From the NCBI RefSeq assembly GCF_016864575.1, contig NZ_CP044126.1:868001-932000 (forward strand): 64,000 nt of DNA, written 5' to 3'. This document shows positions 1-9,197 of this stretch, one piece after another. Source of the DNA: Rhizobium sp. BG4. Lineage in GTDB: Bacteria > Pseudomonadota > Alphaproteobacteria > Rhizobiales > Rhizobiaceae. Under the pieces are notes generated by a model. It worked only from the letters and a program-made list of their open reading frames with translations, was not told where the DNA came from and searched no databases. The position numbers and the translations under genes were made by a program. Numbering within the stretch: the first letter of the stretch is position 1; the number at the start of each line of letters is the position of its first letter.

Positions 1-498
1 CAGCGCAAGAAGGCCATTCTGGTCGGTATTCTGGCCGCCACTGTTCTGCGCATCATCTTCGCGTCGATCACCGTCCAGCTGCTCGCCATCGTCGGCCTGC
101 TGCTCGCCGGTGGCCTGCTGCTTCTCTGGGTCTGCTGGAAGATGTGGCGCGAGCTGCGCGCCCAGCATGGTGCGGAAGGCGAGGAAGCGCTCGACGGCGC
201 CGAGGGCAAGCCGAGGAAGACCTTCTGGCAGGCCGCCAGCCAGATCGTCATCGCCGACGTGTCGATGTCGCTCGACAACGTTCTGGCGGTTGCCGGGGCG
301 GCCCGCGAACACCCGACCGTGCTGGTTGCCGGTCTGGCCTTGTCGATCGCCATGATGGGTATCGCCGCAAACTTCATCGCGCGCCTGCTGAACAAGCACC
401 GCTGGATCGCCTATGTCGGTCTGGCGATCATTCTCTACGTCGCGCTCGACATGATGTATCGCGGCACGCTCGAAGTCTGGCCGTATCTGGCTGGCTGA
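1..498 (+). CDS. TerC/YjbE-family integral membrane protein (3' part)
   Basis: The reading frame is open from base 1, so the N-terminus lies outside the window; 165 codons are present. Hydrophobic segments alternate with short loops: one near the start (ATVLRIIFASITVQLLAIVG), then a helix ending LLLLWVCWKMWRELR, then a charged linker. The next helix carries IVIADVSMSLDNVLAVAG; the acidic D...SLDN signature is typical of TerC-like proteins (family knowledge), which are linked to metal ion efflux or resistance. Two more membrane segments follow before the stop at 496-498. It is convergent with the next gene and ends just before a bidirectional hairpin. The transported ion cannot be told from sequence. 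Confidence 0.85.
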   Translation, partial: QRKKAILVGILAATVLRIIFASITVQLLAIVGLLLAGGLLLLWVCWKMWRELRAQHGAEGEEALDGAEGKPRKTFWQAASQIVIADVSMSLDNVLAVAGAAREHPTVLVAGLALSIAMMGIAANFIARLLNKHRWIAYVGLAIILYVALDMMYRGTLEVWPYLAG

Positions 499-519
499 TA
501 GGCTTATCAGGCATAAATC

Positions 520-552
520 AGGGCGGACCGGCGAAGGCTGGGCCGCCCTTTA
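520..552. terminator. Bidirectional hairpin between convergent genes
   Basis: Stem AGGGCGG (520-526) pairs with CCGCCCT (543-549) around a 16-nt loop, followed by a short T-rich stretch on the plus strand. It lies between the TerC-like stop (498) and the stop of the siderophore reductase (550), where a shared terminator is expected. The T-run is short, so efficiency is uncertain. Confidence 0.5.
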
Positions 553-1593
553 CTTTTCCCAGTAGCTTCCGACCCGCATGCACTGCCGGTCATATTGCAG
601 CTCGTCCTTCAGATATTCGCGGATCGCCACGGCTTCCGCCTTTTCGCAGCCGACCCAGATGAATACAGGCGCAGCGCATTGCGGCGCCAGTTCGCGGATC
701 AGCCGCACCAGCCCACCCGTCGAGCCGGCGGCCGCACCGTTGCGATGCAGCCAGACAGTCTCGACCTCGGCGGCGGACGAAACCGCCTGCTCTTCGGCAG
801 CGCTATCCACCTCGCCGAAGAAACGGATCCTGGCTCCGGCAGGTGCCGCCTCGATGATCCGCAGCATGGCCGGCAGGGCCGTCTCGTCTCCGGCCAGGAT
901 GAGATCGGCAGCCTCCGGCATCCAGCCGCCGCCCGGTCCCATGATGCCGATCAGATCGCCCGCTACGGCCGTTGCGCCGAAGATGGCACCCGGCATGGTC
1001 TCGCCCTCATGCAGCACGAAATCGATATCGACCTCGCCGCGCGCTGCATCGACCCGGCGGATCGTATAGATGCGCACGGCGGTGATCTTCTCGTCCGGCC
1101 ACTGGACGCGGCCATCGCCGCCGACAGTCGGCCAGACCGGTGCCCCGCCATTCTGCGGTAGCAGCAAGCGGACATGCAGGCCGCCCTTCTCGAAGTCCTG
1201 CACATCGGGGCAGGTGAATGTGACGCGACGCATATGCGGGGTGATGTTTCGAGCGCCGGTGACGGTCGCCAGGCGCATATTGCCGGGCAGCGCCGGCTTC
1301 GGCTTTTCCGACCAGGTGAGCTCGAACTTCTCCTCACCAGCGAAATGGAAGAGATGTTCGGCAAGCACCGTGCGGATCATCGTCAGCTCGTCCTCGCTGT
1401 TCGAGGCGAGTTCGATGGCGAGCGTCCCGTCTGCGATGCTGATATCGGCGGCGCCGATCTCATGCTCAAGATGCACGGTTTCGCCAACGCGGGTCACCGA
1501 TGCGTGCTCGGCGAAATGTTCGGCAATCTCTTCCAGCATATGCCTCGCATCCGCCGGAATGGCCGTGCCCGAAAGCCTGAACTGCGCCGTCAT
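550..1593 (-). CDS. Siderophore-interacting protein (FAD ferric-siderophore reductase) with DUF2218 N-terminus
   Basis: 347 aa. Residues ~1-90 look like a DUF2218 domain, which is often fused to siderophore-interacting proteins. Residues ~100-345 are the SIP flavoprotein fold: RIYTIR (~175-180) matches the RxYTxR FAD-binding motif, GPGGGWMPEAADLILAGDETALPA is the typical linker and NAD(P)H-domain start, and the C-terminus RVGSYWEK fits the family's terminal G-Y/S-W motif. The enzyme releases iron from imported ferric siderophores by reducing it in the cytoplasm. It is the last gene of the minus-strand iron operon, and its ATG overlaps the stop of the permease (1590). No signal peptide. Confidence 0.9.
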   Translation of the reverse strand: MTAQFRLSGTAIPADARHMLEEIAEHFAEHASVTRVGETVHLEHEIGAADISIADGTLAIELASNSEDELTMIRTVLAEHLFHFAGEEKFELTWSEKPKPALPGNMRLATVTGARNITPHMRRVTFTCPDVQDFEKGGLHVRLLLPQNGGAPVWPTVGGDGRVQWPDEKITAVRIYTIRRVDAARGEVDIDFVLHEGETMPGAIFGATAVAGDLIGIMGPGGGWMPEAADLILAGDETALPAMLRIIEAAPAGARIRFFGEVDSAAEEQAVSSAAEVETVWLHRNGAAAGSTGGLVRLIRELAPQCAAPVFIWVGCEKAEAVAIREYLKDELQYDRQCMRVGSYWEK

Positions 1594-3574
1594 GCCGCTT
1601 CCTTCCGCGTCAGGAGCCAGATGAGGTAGGGACCGCCGATCAGCGCCGCGAAGAGACCGACCGGCACCTGGTAAGGATAGATCACCACGCGCGACAGCCA
1701 GTCAGCCGTGACAAGCACGCCGGCGCCGATCAGGATGCTGGCGGCCAGCTGCTGGCCCGGCCGGTGAAAACCGGTGAGCCTTGCGAGATGCGGGGCGATC
1801 AACCCCGTGAGGCTGAGCGGCCCGACCAGAAACGAGGCGACCGCCGTCATCAGCGCTGCGATGGTCGCCAGCGCCAGACGGCTGGCGCCGACCGGCAGGC
1901 CGAGGCCGCGCGCCGAGGGGCCGCCAAGCGGCAGGATGGTGAGCCAGCGGCTGAGGAACGGCAGCGGCGCGGCAAGAACGGCAAGCGAGATCACCGCCGT
2001 CCAGGCCTCGAAACTGCCCGCCCGGTTGGTGGAGCCGGAGAGCCAGGTGAGCAGCACGTAGCCGCGCATATCGCCCTGCGCCAGCACCATGCTGACGATC
2101 GCCATCGAGAAGGCGCCGATGGCGATCCCGGCAAGCAGCAGCCGCTCCGGCGCAAACTGGGCACGGGCGGCGATGGCGATCATGATCAGGAAGGCGACAA
2201 GCGCGCCGATCGCCATCGAGGCCAGCATGACGAAGGGCGGCGGATAGCCGAAGATGAAGAGCGCCACCGTCAGCCCCGCGCCGCCGCCGGTGCTGACGCC
2301 CAGCACTTCCGGGCTGGCAATCGGATTGCCGGTCACCCGCTGCATGATGAAGCCGGCCGCCGCCAGCATTGCGCCCGCGCCCGCGGCCACGACGGTGCGC
2401 GGCAGGCGCAGCGGCAGGAGATCGCTGAACAGCGCGCCGGTCGCAATGTGCCAGCCGTCATCGGCCGGCGCCGCGGTCAGCACGACCGCGACGATGGCGA
2501 CGAGCGCGGCGGCAAGCAGGCCGAAGGCAAGGCTGGGGCGCTGGAGGCGGCTGACCGCCGCTGCCGATTGCGCCGTCACGGCTGCGAAGGAATGCACCCG
2601 CGGCAAAAGGTAGAGCAGGAGGGGGCCGCCGAGCAGCGCGGTTGCGGCGCCCGCCGGCGCAAGGTCGGTAAACCCGGGCCGAGCAGCTGCGTCAGGCAAT
2701 CGGTGAAGAACAGCAGTGCCGCACCGGTCAGCGGCGCGGCGATGATCAGCTGCCGGGTGGTGCGCGCACCGGCAAAGCGGGCGATCGCCGGTGCCGCAAG
2801 GCCGAGGAAGCCGATGATGCCGACCTCCGATGTTACCGACGCCGACAGCCAGACGGCAAGCAGCAGCACGGCAAGCCGGGTGGTGTGCAGCGCCACGCCG
2901 AGGCTCCTGGCGCCGGCATCGTCGAGAGACAGGACCTGCAGCGGACGCATCAACAGCGCAGCGGCGGCAAAGCCCGCCAGCAGTCGCGGTGCAAGCGAGA
3001 GAACGCCGCTCCAATCCTGCTGGCTGAGCGAACCCGCGCCCCAGATATAGATCGACATCGCATATTCGCCGCGGGCAAGGATGATCGTGACGCTGAGCGC
3101 CGAGGCAATCAATGTCACGATCATGCCCGACAGCGCGACCGTCACCGGATCGAGGCTGCGCCGCCAGCTCAATCCCAACACGATCGCCACTGCAACCAGT
3201 CCGCCGGCGAAGGCGATGAGTTCACGCGAAAGCCCGAGCAGCAACGGCGAGAAGCTGAGCCCGATGCTCATGGCAAGCTGCGCGCCCGAGGCAATGCCGA
3301 GCGTCGAAGCATCGGCGATGGGATTGCGCAGCACGCGCTGCAGAAGGAAACCGGATAGGCCGAGCGCGGCACCGGCGATCAGCGAAAGCGCGGCGCGCGG
3401 CATCATGCTCTGCCAGAGGAGAGCCGCGTCGAGCACCGCTTCGCTTGCCGGCAGCCGCGGCCGGAATGCCAGGAGCAGTGCAAAGATCAGCGCGCAGGCC
3501 CAGGCCGCGACGGCAATGCTCAGCTGCGGCTTGCCCCAGCGGCTTGACGGTTTGCGGCTAACCATTCCATGCAT
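1590..3574 (-). pseudogene. fhuB: FhuB-like fused Fe3+-siderophore permease, interrupted by a frameshift near 2675
   Basis: Two overlapping reading frames each encode one FecCD-type permease half. The N-terminal half (from 3574; alternative start ATG 3565) carries GAALGLSGFLLQRVLRNPIADASTLGI and runs to ...FFTDCLTQLLGPG at about 2675. The C-terminal half resumes one frame away with FTDLAPAGAATALLGGPLLL and continues to the stop at 1590. One extra C in the CCCGGG run near 2674-2679 would join the halves into a single protein of about 661 aa, the size of E. coli FhuB (660 aa, two fused permease modules). So the gene is either a recent pseudogene or carries a homopolymer sequencing error. It overlaps the binding-protein gene upstream and the reductase downstream. 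All other operon members look intact. Confidence 0.85.
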
Positions 3575-4439
3575 CGGTCAGCCCTTTCGCAAGCAGATCG
3601 GCAAAGCGCGATGCGGCAGGCAAGGCGCCATAGGGATTGATGGAGCCGATGGTTAGCACGCGCTTTTCCCTGACGGCCGGCAGCGCCTGCCAGAACGCGC
3701 CGTTCTGCAGCGCGACGAGCGCATCCGGTGGATGCGGCGGAATGAAAACGATCCATGCATCCGGCATCGAAGCCAGCGTTTCGATGCCGATCGGCGCCAT
3801 GGCCGTGTAGCTGGTCTTGCCTTCCCAGGCATTTTTCAAACCGGTGCGCGCCAGAACCTCGCCAAACATGCTGTCGCTGCCGAAGACGCGGTAGTGACGG
3901 GCATCGCCGAGATTGATCGGCAGAATCGTGCGGCCGTCACCCGCCGAAAGAACGGTCCGGTAGCGATCAAGCCGTGCCGAGAGATCGTCCGCATAGCGCT
4001 TGCCGCTCGCGAGCCCGAGCTCGTCCGCCATCGCGAGCGTCACGTCCTGGGCGCGCTGGAAGGGGCTGTCGCCCATGCGGTAGATCGACTGGCTCTTGAC
4101 CGGCGCGATGCGGCTCATCGGGCCGTCGGCCCAGCCGTAAAAATTCGAGTTGAAGATCAGATCAGGTCTGGCGAAGCGCAGCACCTCGAAATTCGGCGTG
4201 CCGCGCAGGCCGAGATCGGCGACATCTTCGGGAACCACGGGCTCGACGGCGATCTTGCGGAAGCCGACCAGTTCGGTGCCCGCCACCACATCGGCGCCGA
4301 GCACCAGCAACGTTTCGAGCAGCGCCCAATCCAGCGTCGCAACACGCGGTGAAGCGGCAGCCCGCAATACGCTGGGCGCCGCGAGAGCCGCAGCCATGGC
4401 GAGGAGGCCGCGGCGCGTGAATGCAGTCACGGGCGTCAC
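3558..4439 (-). CDS. Iron-siderophore ABC transporter substrate-binding protein (FhuD-like)
   Basis: 293 aa. The N-terminus TAFTRRGLLAMAAALAAPSVLRAA has a twin-arginine motif, hydrophobic stretch and Ala-rich cleavage region, so export by Tat is likely, as for many iron binding proteins. The body fits the class III (FecB/PeriBP) fold: ...RVATLDWALLETLLVLGADVVAG near the N-terminus, and IAPVKSQSIYRMG and GIETLASMPDAWIVFIPPH further on. It should bind a ferric hydroxamate-type siderophore in the periplasm and deliver it to the FhuB-like permease. Its start overlaps the ATPase stop (ATGA, 4436-4439) and its 3' end overlaps the permease start, showing tight translational coupling. Confidence 0.88.
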   Translation of the reverse strand: MTPVTAFTRRGLLAMAAALAAPSVLRAAASPRVATLDWALLETLLVLGADVVAGTELVGFRKIAVEPVVPEDVADLGLRGTPNFEVLRFARPDLIFNSNFYGWADGPMSRIAPVKSQSIYRMGDSPFQRAQDVTLAMADELGLASGKRYADDLSARLDRYRTVLSAGDGRTILPINLGDARHYRVFGSDSMFGEVLARTGLKNAWEGKTSYTAMAPIGIETLASMPDAWIVFIPPHPPDALVALQNGAFWQALPAVREKRVLTIGSINPYGALPAASRFADLLAKGLTDAWNG

Positions 4440-5215
4440 AGCAAGTAGCTCACAGGCTCGCCGCGCGCCGGATGCGTGAAGACGCCCATGCCGACGCCGA
4501 AGATCGACTGCAGCCGCTCGGCCTGCATGATCTCCTCAGGCGTGCCCTTGGCGCTGATCCGGCCGCGATTGAGCGCAATGATCTCGTCGCAATGGCGGGC
4601 AGCGAGATTGATGTCGTGGAGAACGATGACGACAGTCAGTCCGCGCTCGTGGCTGAGCGACTCCACCAGCGACAGCATCGACGCCTGATGGGCGAGATCG
4701 AGCGCCGAGGTCGGCTCGTCGAGCAGCAGGCAGCTGGCATTCTGCGCCAGCATCATGGCGATCCAGGCGCGCTGACGCTCACCGCCCGACATGTTGGCGA
4801 CCGGCCTGTCGGCGAAATCCTCAAGGTCGGTGCGGGCAATGGCATCGTCCACGAGTGCATGGTCTGCCTTGCCGAAACGGCCGAGCGTGCCATGCCAGGG
4901 AAAACGCCCGAGCGCCACCAGCTCGCGCACAGTCATGCCGTCGGTCGCGGGCGTGAATTGCGGCATATAGGCGATCTTGCGGGCAAACTCCCGCCCGCCC
5001 CAGGCCGCCGCATCCTTGCCTTCGAGCGCCAGCTTCCCACTCGTCGCCGCATGCTGGCGCGCCATGATCTTCATCAGCGTCGACTTGCCCGACCCGTTCG
5101 GCCCCACCAGCCCATAGATCCGCCCGCTCTCAAGCGACAGATCAATGCCGGAAAGAATGGTGCGCTCGCCCGCCGCAAAGCGGACATCCGACATCGTCAG
5201 GAAGGGGGTGGGCAT
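4436..5215 (-). CDS. Iron-siderophore ABC transporter ATP-binding protein (FhuC-like)
   Basis: 259 aa from the ATG at 5215, chosen because GGAG lies 7 nt upstream; an in-frame TTG at 5236 is less likely. Walker A is GPNGSGKST (~38-46), the ABC signature MSGGERQR (~130s) and Walker B CLLLDEPTSALDL. The switch histidine is in VIVLHDINLA. The closest family is FepC/FhuC. It energises import of ferric siderophore with the FhuB-like permease encoded two genes downstream. It follows the TonB receptor gene after an 82-bp gap holding a stem-loop, and probably shares its transcript. Confidence 0.92.
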   Translation of the reverse strand: MPTPFLTMSDVRFAAGERTILSGIDLSLESGRIYGLVGPNGSGKSTLMKIMARQHAATSGKLALEGKDAAAWGGREFARKIAYMPQFTPATDGMTVRELVALGRFPWHGTLGRFGKADHALVDDAIARTDLEDFADRPVANMSGGERQRAWIAMMLAQNASCLLLDEPTSALDLAHQASMLSLVESLSHERGLTVVIVLHDINLAARHCDEIIALNRGRISAKGTPEEIMQAERLQSIFGVGMGVFTHPARGEPVSYLL

Positions 5216-5240
5216 CAGCGAACTCCGGAAGCTCAAATTG

Positions 5241-5275
5241 CAAGAGCGGGAAAAATTTCCCGCCCTCGCTTTGCA
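5241..5275. other. Stem-loop between TonB receptor and ATPase genes
   Basis: GCGGGAAA (5246-5253) pairs perfectly with TTTCCCGC (5256-5263), and flanking TTGCAA/TTGCAA sequence can extend the pairing with an internal bulge. No T-run follows the stem on the minus strand, so it reads more as a partial attenuator or RNA-stability element between receptor and transporter cistrons than as a full terminator. Confidence 0.45.
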
Positions 5276-5297
5276 AAACTAAACTACAATTGTCAAC

Positions 5298-7463
5298 TTA
5301 CCAGGAGACGCTGACGCGGCCCATCACTGTCCGGCCGTCACCGTAGTAGCAACCGAAGCTGCCGCAGTTGGAGACATATTCCTTGTCGGCAAGGTTCTGG
5401 AAGTTCAGCGACGCCTTCAGGTTGTCTTTCTGGTAGTGGATGGAGGCGTCGAAGAGGGTTACGCCGGAAAGGTCGTAGGTATTCGCCAGATCTCCGTATC
5501 GCTGGCCGATGTAACGAACGCCACCGCCAACACCGAAGCCCTGCAGAGCCGTATCTTCTTTGAAGGTGTAGTCCAGCCACAGGCTCGCGGTGTGATTCGG
5601 AACATTGTCTGGGCGGTTGCCATCGTTGTCGCCACCGACGACCTCGGCATTCATGTAGGTGTATGCCGCACGCAGATCCAAGCCATCCGCGATACTCGCA
5701 ACACCTTCGAGTTCAACGCCTTGGACGTGAACTTCACCGATCTGCGCACTCACGGTGTATGGAACGGCCGGGGGCAGAGGCGTCACGGTGGTGGTCGTGA
5801 GGACATTTTTCTGCCGCAGATCGAAGGCTGCAACACTGAAGAAACCATCGAAGTCTGTCGGCTGATATTTGACGCCGATTTCGTACTGCTCGCCGGTCGT
5901 GGGCACGAGCGGATTGCCAGCAGCATCGGAGCCAGATACCGGGTCAAATGACGTCGCGTAGCTCGCATAGGGCGCAATGCCATTGTCAAAGAGATAGCTG
6001 AGGCCGGCGCGCCAAGTCAGCTTGTGATCGGTTTGATCAAGCGAGGAGGTCGTGGTGCCGCCGAAAACAGTCTCCTGCTCGCCGTTGGTACCAGCCCAAT
6101 CCTGACGCAATCCCAATGTTGCGCGCCAGTTTTCGTACTTGATCTCGTCTTGCAGATAGACGCCAGCCTGCCACAGCTCGGAGTTGACGTCCTGACTGTA
6201 CCAGACGCTCTTGGGTACCGAGACGCCGTGTTGCGGGTTGGCGCTATCGAGCGAAGGAGCGAGGCCGAACTCGGTCAACGCGCTGTTGTTGAAATACCTG
6301 AGATCGACGCCCATAACCGCCTTGTGATCGACTTCGCCTGTCGAAAACTCGGCTTGAAGCTGGTTATCAAGATTGTAGGTGTTGAGATTTTCGTCCTGAT
6401 AGATCGCCCCGCGGTTCAGGGTATGTCCATCGGCATCAAGGCTGGAGAAATACAGCGACTGGTATTTCCAATCGAAGTTCGAATACCGCATGTTCTGACG
6501 GAAGGTCCAAACATCGTTGAGGCGGTGTTCGATTTCATAGCCGATATTCGTGAGCGTCCGATTCGACTTGTCGAAGCTGTCGTCGCCAACGGAGAAGCTA
6601 CGGGACAGCTTGTTGTCACCACCATAAAGCGTCAAGGCAGCGGGCAACCCTGAGGGCGCATCGGGATTGTCATGCTGAACACTGGTCAGCAGCGTGATCT
6701 TCGTGTCCTCATCCGGCTGCCAGGTAAAGGCCGGTGCAATGAAGTAGCGATCGTTGTTGAGATCGTCCGTCTGCTCGCCCGCGGTCTTGACCAGACCCGT
6801 CAAGCGATAGGCGAAGTCCGAACCGTCCGAAACCGGACCGCCCACATCAAAAAACGCTCCGTAGTAATCGTAGGTGCCGATCTGGAGGCCGATCTCGCGG
6901 ATGGGCTCGAACTGCGGGCGCTTGCTAACCATGTTGATCAGACCACCGGGATTGCCCTGACCGTACAAAACGGAAGCCGGGCCACGAAGGACTTCGAGCC
7001 GCTCAAGGCCGTATATTTCGACCGCCGGAGCACCTGCGGTACGCATCATCTTCAGGCCGTTCAGATACTGGCTTTGGCGACCATCGAAACCGCGAATATT
7101 CGGCGAGTCGAAACGTGCGTCCGAACCATAGGGCTCGCCTACAACGCCAGGCGTGTAACCAATCGCCTCGCCCAGCGTATCGGCGCCCTGGGCCCTGATC
7201 TCATCGGATGTCACGACCGAAATCGACTGCTGCGTCTCAACGAGCGGCGTGCCCGTCTTCGTGGCCGTGGCGCTGGTCTTTGCCACATAGCCCTTTACCG
7301 GCGCGGTCGGGTCCTGTTGCTGCCCGCCATCACCCTGCACCGTGATCGGTTTCAGCTCGGTTGCCTCCTGCGCCAGAACAGGCATGGCGGCCGCGATGCC
7401 GATGGCGGCGGCGCCGGTCAGGAGATTGGCCTTGAAGATGAGAGCCTTGGTCCGCTCACGCAT
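5298..7463 (-). CDS. TonB-dependent siderophore receptor (FhuA/FoxA type)
   Basis: 721 aa from the ATG at 7463, which gives a normal Sec signal peptide (MRERTKALIFKANLLTG... to VLAQEA). A longer in-frame reading from 7589 lacks a signal peptide at its end and is not favoured. A TonB-box-like ELKPITVQG follows the signal. The plug domain has TPGVVGEPYGSDARFDSPNIRG-like sequence with IRGFDGR and LERLEVLRGPASVLYGQGNPGG, typical of siderophore receptors. The 22-strand barrel ends with terminal Trp (VSVSW), needed for outer membrane assembly. It takes up ferric siderophore across the outer membrane using TonB. A TGA-N9-TCA iron box lies upstream. Confidence 0.92.
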   Translation of the reverse strand: MRERTKALIFKANLLTGAAAIGIAAAMPVLAQEATELKPITVQGDGGQQQDPTAPVKGYVAKTSATATKTGTPLVETQQSISVVTSDEIRAQGADTLGEAIGYTPGVVGEPYGSDARFDSPNIRGFDGRQSQYLNGLKMMRTAGAPAVEIYGLERLEVLRGPASVLYGQGNPGGLINMVSKRPQFEPIREIGLQIGTYDYYGAFFDVGGPVSDGSDFAYRLTGLVKTAGEQTDDLNNDRYFIAPAFTWQPDEDTKITLLTSVQHDNPDAPSGLPAALTLYGGDNKLSRSFSVGDDSFDKSNRTLTNIGYEIEHRLNDVWTFRQNMRYSNFDWKYQSLYFSSLDADGHTLNRGAIYQDENLNTYNLDNQLQAEFSTGEVDHKAVMGVDLRYFNNSALTEFGLAPSLDSANPQHGVSVPKSVWYSQDVNSELWQAGVYLQDEIKYENWRATLGLRQDWAGTNGEQETVFGGTTTSSLDQTDHKLTWRAGLSYLFDNGIAPYASYATSFDPVSGSDAAGNPLVPTTGEQYEIGVKYQPTDFDGFFSVAAFDLRQKNVLTTTTVTPLPPAVPYTVSAQIGEVHVQGVELEGVASIADGLDLRAAYTYMNAEVVGGDNDGNRPDNVPNHTASLWLDYTFKEDTALQGFGVGGGVRYIGQRYGDLANTYDLSGVTLFDASIHYQKDNLKASLNFQNLADKEYVSNCGSFGCYYGDGRTVMGRVSVSW

Positions 7464-7521
7464 TGTCTTACCCCACTCGCGCCGGCTTGAACGATGCCCG
7501 GCTAACAGCTTGTCGATAAGC

Positions 7522-7536
7522 TGAGCGTTTAACTCA
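7522..7536. promoter_or_regulatory. Candidate IRO box (RirA site) upstream of the TonB receptor
   Basis: TGAGCGTTTAACTCA fits the rhizobial iron-responsive operator core TGA-N9-TCA exactly and is itself palindromic at the ends (TGAG/CTCA). It is 59 bp upstream of the receptor ATG, a suitable position for repression by the iron-sulfur regulator RirA. The short consensus occurs by chance, so the position and gene context carry much of the weight. Confidence 0.55.
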
Positions 7537-7628
7537 AATTTAAGAGTGGGGATTGTCGCAATCCGGGGAATTTGAACGTTCTTGGGCAAATTTCCGCATT
7601 CTAAACAAATGCTCGTGAAGCGTGGTTT

Positions 7629-8513
7629 TCAGGCAACGTTAGCCTTCTTCCAAAATGCCGGCGTCGCGCCAGTCACTTTGCGGAAGACGCGGGTGAAATG
7701 CGCCTGGTCGGAAAAGCCGGTCTCGGCGGCGATGACGGGCAGCGTGAATTCGCCCTGCAGAAGCAGATGCTTGGCGCGATCGACGCGGGCGTTCGTCTGC
7801 CACTGGTGCGGGGCAATCCCGGTCGAGGCCTTGAAGGCATGACTGAAATGCGATTGCGACAGGCCGGTGAGCGACGCGAGCTCTTCCAGGCGGATATTGC
7901 GAAGGCAATTCTGTTCAATGAAGTCCTGGGCGCGGCGCAGTTGCCAGCTCGCCAGCTTGCTGCGCTTGCGCACCGGTGCCCTAGAGAGTTTCAGCACATC
8001 GATGATCAGCGCCAGCGCCAGGCCGTCGCCATAGAGATCGTGCAGCGGCTGCGGGTTGACGCATTCGGCAGCGATCAGATTGGCAAGCGCCATCACCCGC
8101 TCGTCGTGAAACAGCAGGCGAGCATCGGCAAGCCGCGAGGGATCGATATCCTCCATCAGCCGTCGCCCGACGATCTCGGCATCGAAGTGAATGTCGAGAT
8201 GGCGCACGAACTGGACATCGACGAGATCGGCCCAGAGCTCCATGCCGGCAGGCACGTAGGAGATCGGCCGGCGCACAGTGTCCTGGACGGCACCGGCGCT
8301 TTTCGGCGTCAGCTTGACGCGGCTGTCGCCGGGGCCGCGCATATCGAGCAGGATGAAGAGGCGCGGATCGTTCGCCACGTAATAACCGCCGGCATAGGGC
8401 GCGCATTCGACATCCCAGACATCGGCGACGATGCCATTCCAGTTGCGGCGGTTCATGCCACCGACGACGGAAAAGCCTTCGATCCTGTTCTGCATGCGCG
8501 GCTGAAAGGTCAT
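7629..8513 (-). CDS. AraC-family transcriptional regulator of the iron cluster
   Basis: 294 aa. The N-terminal ~190 residues form a ligand/sensor region without a recognisable motif. The C-terminal ~100 residues have two helix-turn-helix units: IRLEELASLTGLSQSHFSHAFKASTGIAPHQW and LPVIAAETGFSDQAHFTRVFRKVTGATPAFWKK, the canonical AraC/XylS signature. It is encoded immediately upstream of and in the same direction as the TonB receptor, an arrangement shared with siderophore-responsive AraC activators such as RhrA of Sinorhizobium (family knowledge). The likely role is activation of the receptor/transport operon when the cognate siderophore is present. The co-inducer is unknown. Confidence 0.88.
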   Translation of the reverse strand: MTFQPRMQNRIEGFSVVGGMNRRNWNGIVADVWDVECAPYAGGYYVANDPRLFILLDMRGPGDSRVKLTPKSAGAVQDTVRRPISYVPAGMELWADLVDVQFVRHLDIHFDAEIVGRRLMEDIDPSRLADARLLFHDERVMALANLIAAECVNPQPLHDLYGDGLALALIIDVLKLSRAPVRKRSKLASWQLRRAQDFIEQNCLRNIRLEELASLTGLSQSHFSHAFKASTGIAPHQWQTNARVDRAKHLLLQGEFTLPVIAAETGFSDQAHFTRVFRKVTGATPAFWKKANVA

Positions 8514-8659
8514 GGGGCGCTGAATTAAACCTTCTTTTTATAATCAAGTTTTCTCTAGCGAATATGGGAAGAATTGGCAACCGGCATTCGCTGCAGCGCA
8601 AAAAGGTCCGCGTCGAAGGCCTCTTCATTTCTTGGGACGCCTGTTCTAGCATCGCCGCC

Positions 8660-9118
8660 ATGAGCCTCGAATCCGTCCGCGCCTTCTTCAGCGCCCATGC
8701 ACCCGATATCGAAATCATCGAAACCGAAGCCAGCTCTTCGACCGTGACGCTGGCTGCCGAAGCCCATGGCGTCGAGCCCGCGCAGATCGCCAAGACGATC
8801 TGCCTGCGCGTCGGCGACGAGACCATGTTGGTGGTCGCGAGCGGCACGGCGCGGCTGGATAACCGGAAATTCAAGGATACGTTCGGCGGCAAAGGCCGCA
8901 TGCTAGGGGCTGAGGAAGTTCTGGAAGTGACCAGCCATCCGGTTGGCGGCGTCTGCCCCTTCGGCCTGCCGGCGGCGCTGCCGATCTATTGCGACGCCTC
9001 GCTGAAACGCTTCGACGAGGTGCTCCCGGCGGCCGGTTCGCCCAACTCGGCGGTGCGCATCTCGACCGGTCGTCTCGCGGAGATCACCGGTGCCAAATGG
9101 GTCGATGTCTGCCAATAG
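8660..9118 (+). CDS. YbaK/EbsC-family aminoacyl-tRNA deacylase
   Basis: 152 aa from the ATG at 8660 (MSLESVRAFF); an upstream in-frame ATG at 8564 lacks family-like sequence. The family hallmarks are seen: AQIAKTICLRVGDETMLVVASG, with the conserved Lys of the AK(T/S) motif, and GGVCPFGLP, followed by SPNSAVRISTGRLAEITGAKWVDV near the end. Members hydrolyse mischarged tRNA (Cys-tRNAPro or Ala-tRNAPro) in trans. Which mischarged tRNA this one edits cannot be told. It stands alone between the divergent AraC gene and the Tim44-like gene. Confidence 0.88.
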   Translation: MSLESVRAFFSAHAPDIEIIETEASSSTVTLAAEAHGVEPAQIAKTICLRVGDETMLVVASGTARLDNRKFKDTFGGKGRMLGAEEVLEVTSHPVGGVCPFGLPAALPIYCDASLKRFDEVLPAAGSPNSAVRISTGRLAEITGAKWVDVCQ

Positions 9119-9197
9119 ACTTTCGGCTGGCTTCAAATCGCCGCGGCGATCCCTATATTAGGTCCCGACATCGACAATGACCCCGATAGGAGAAGAG

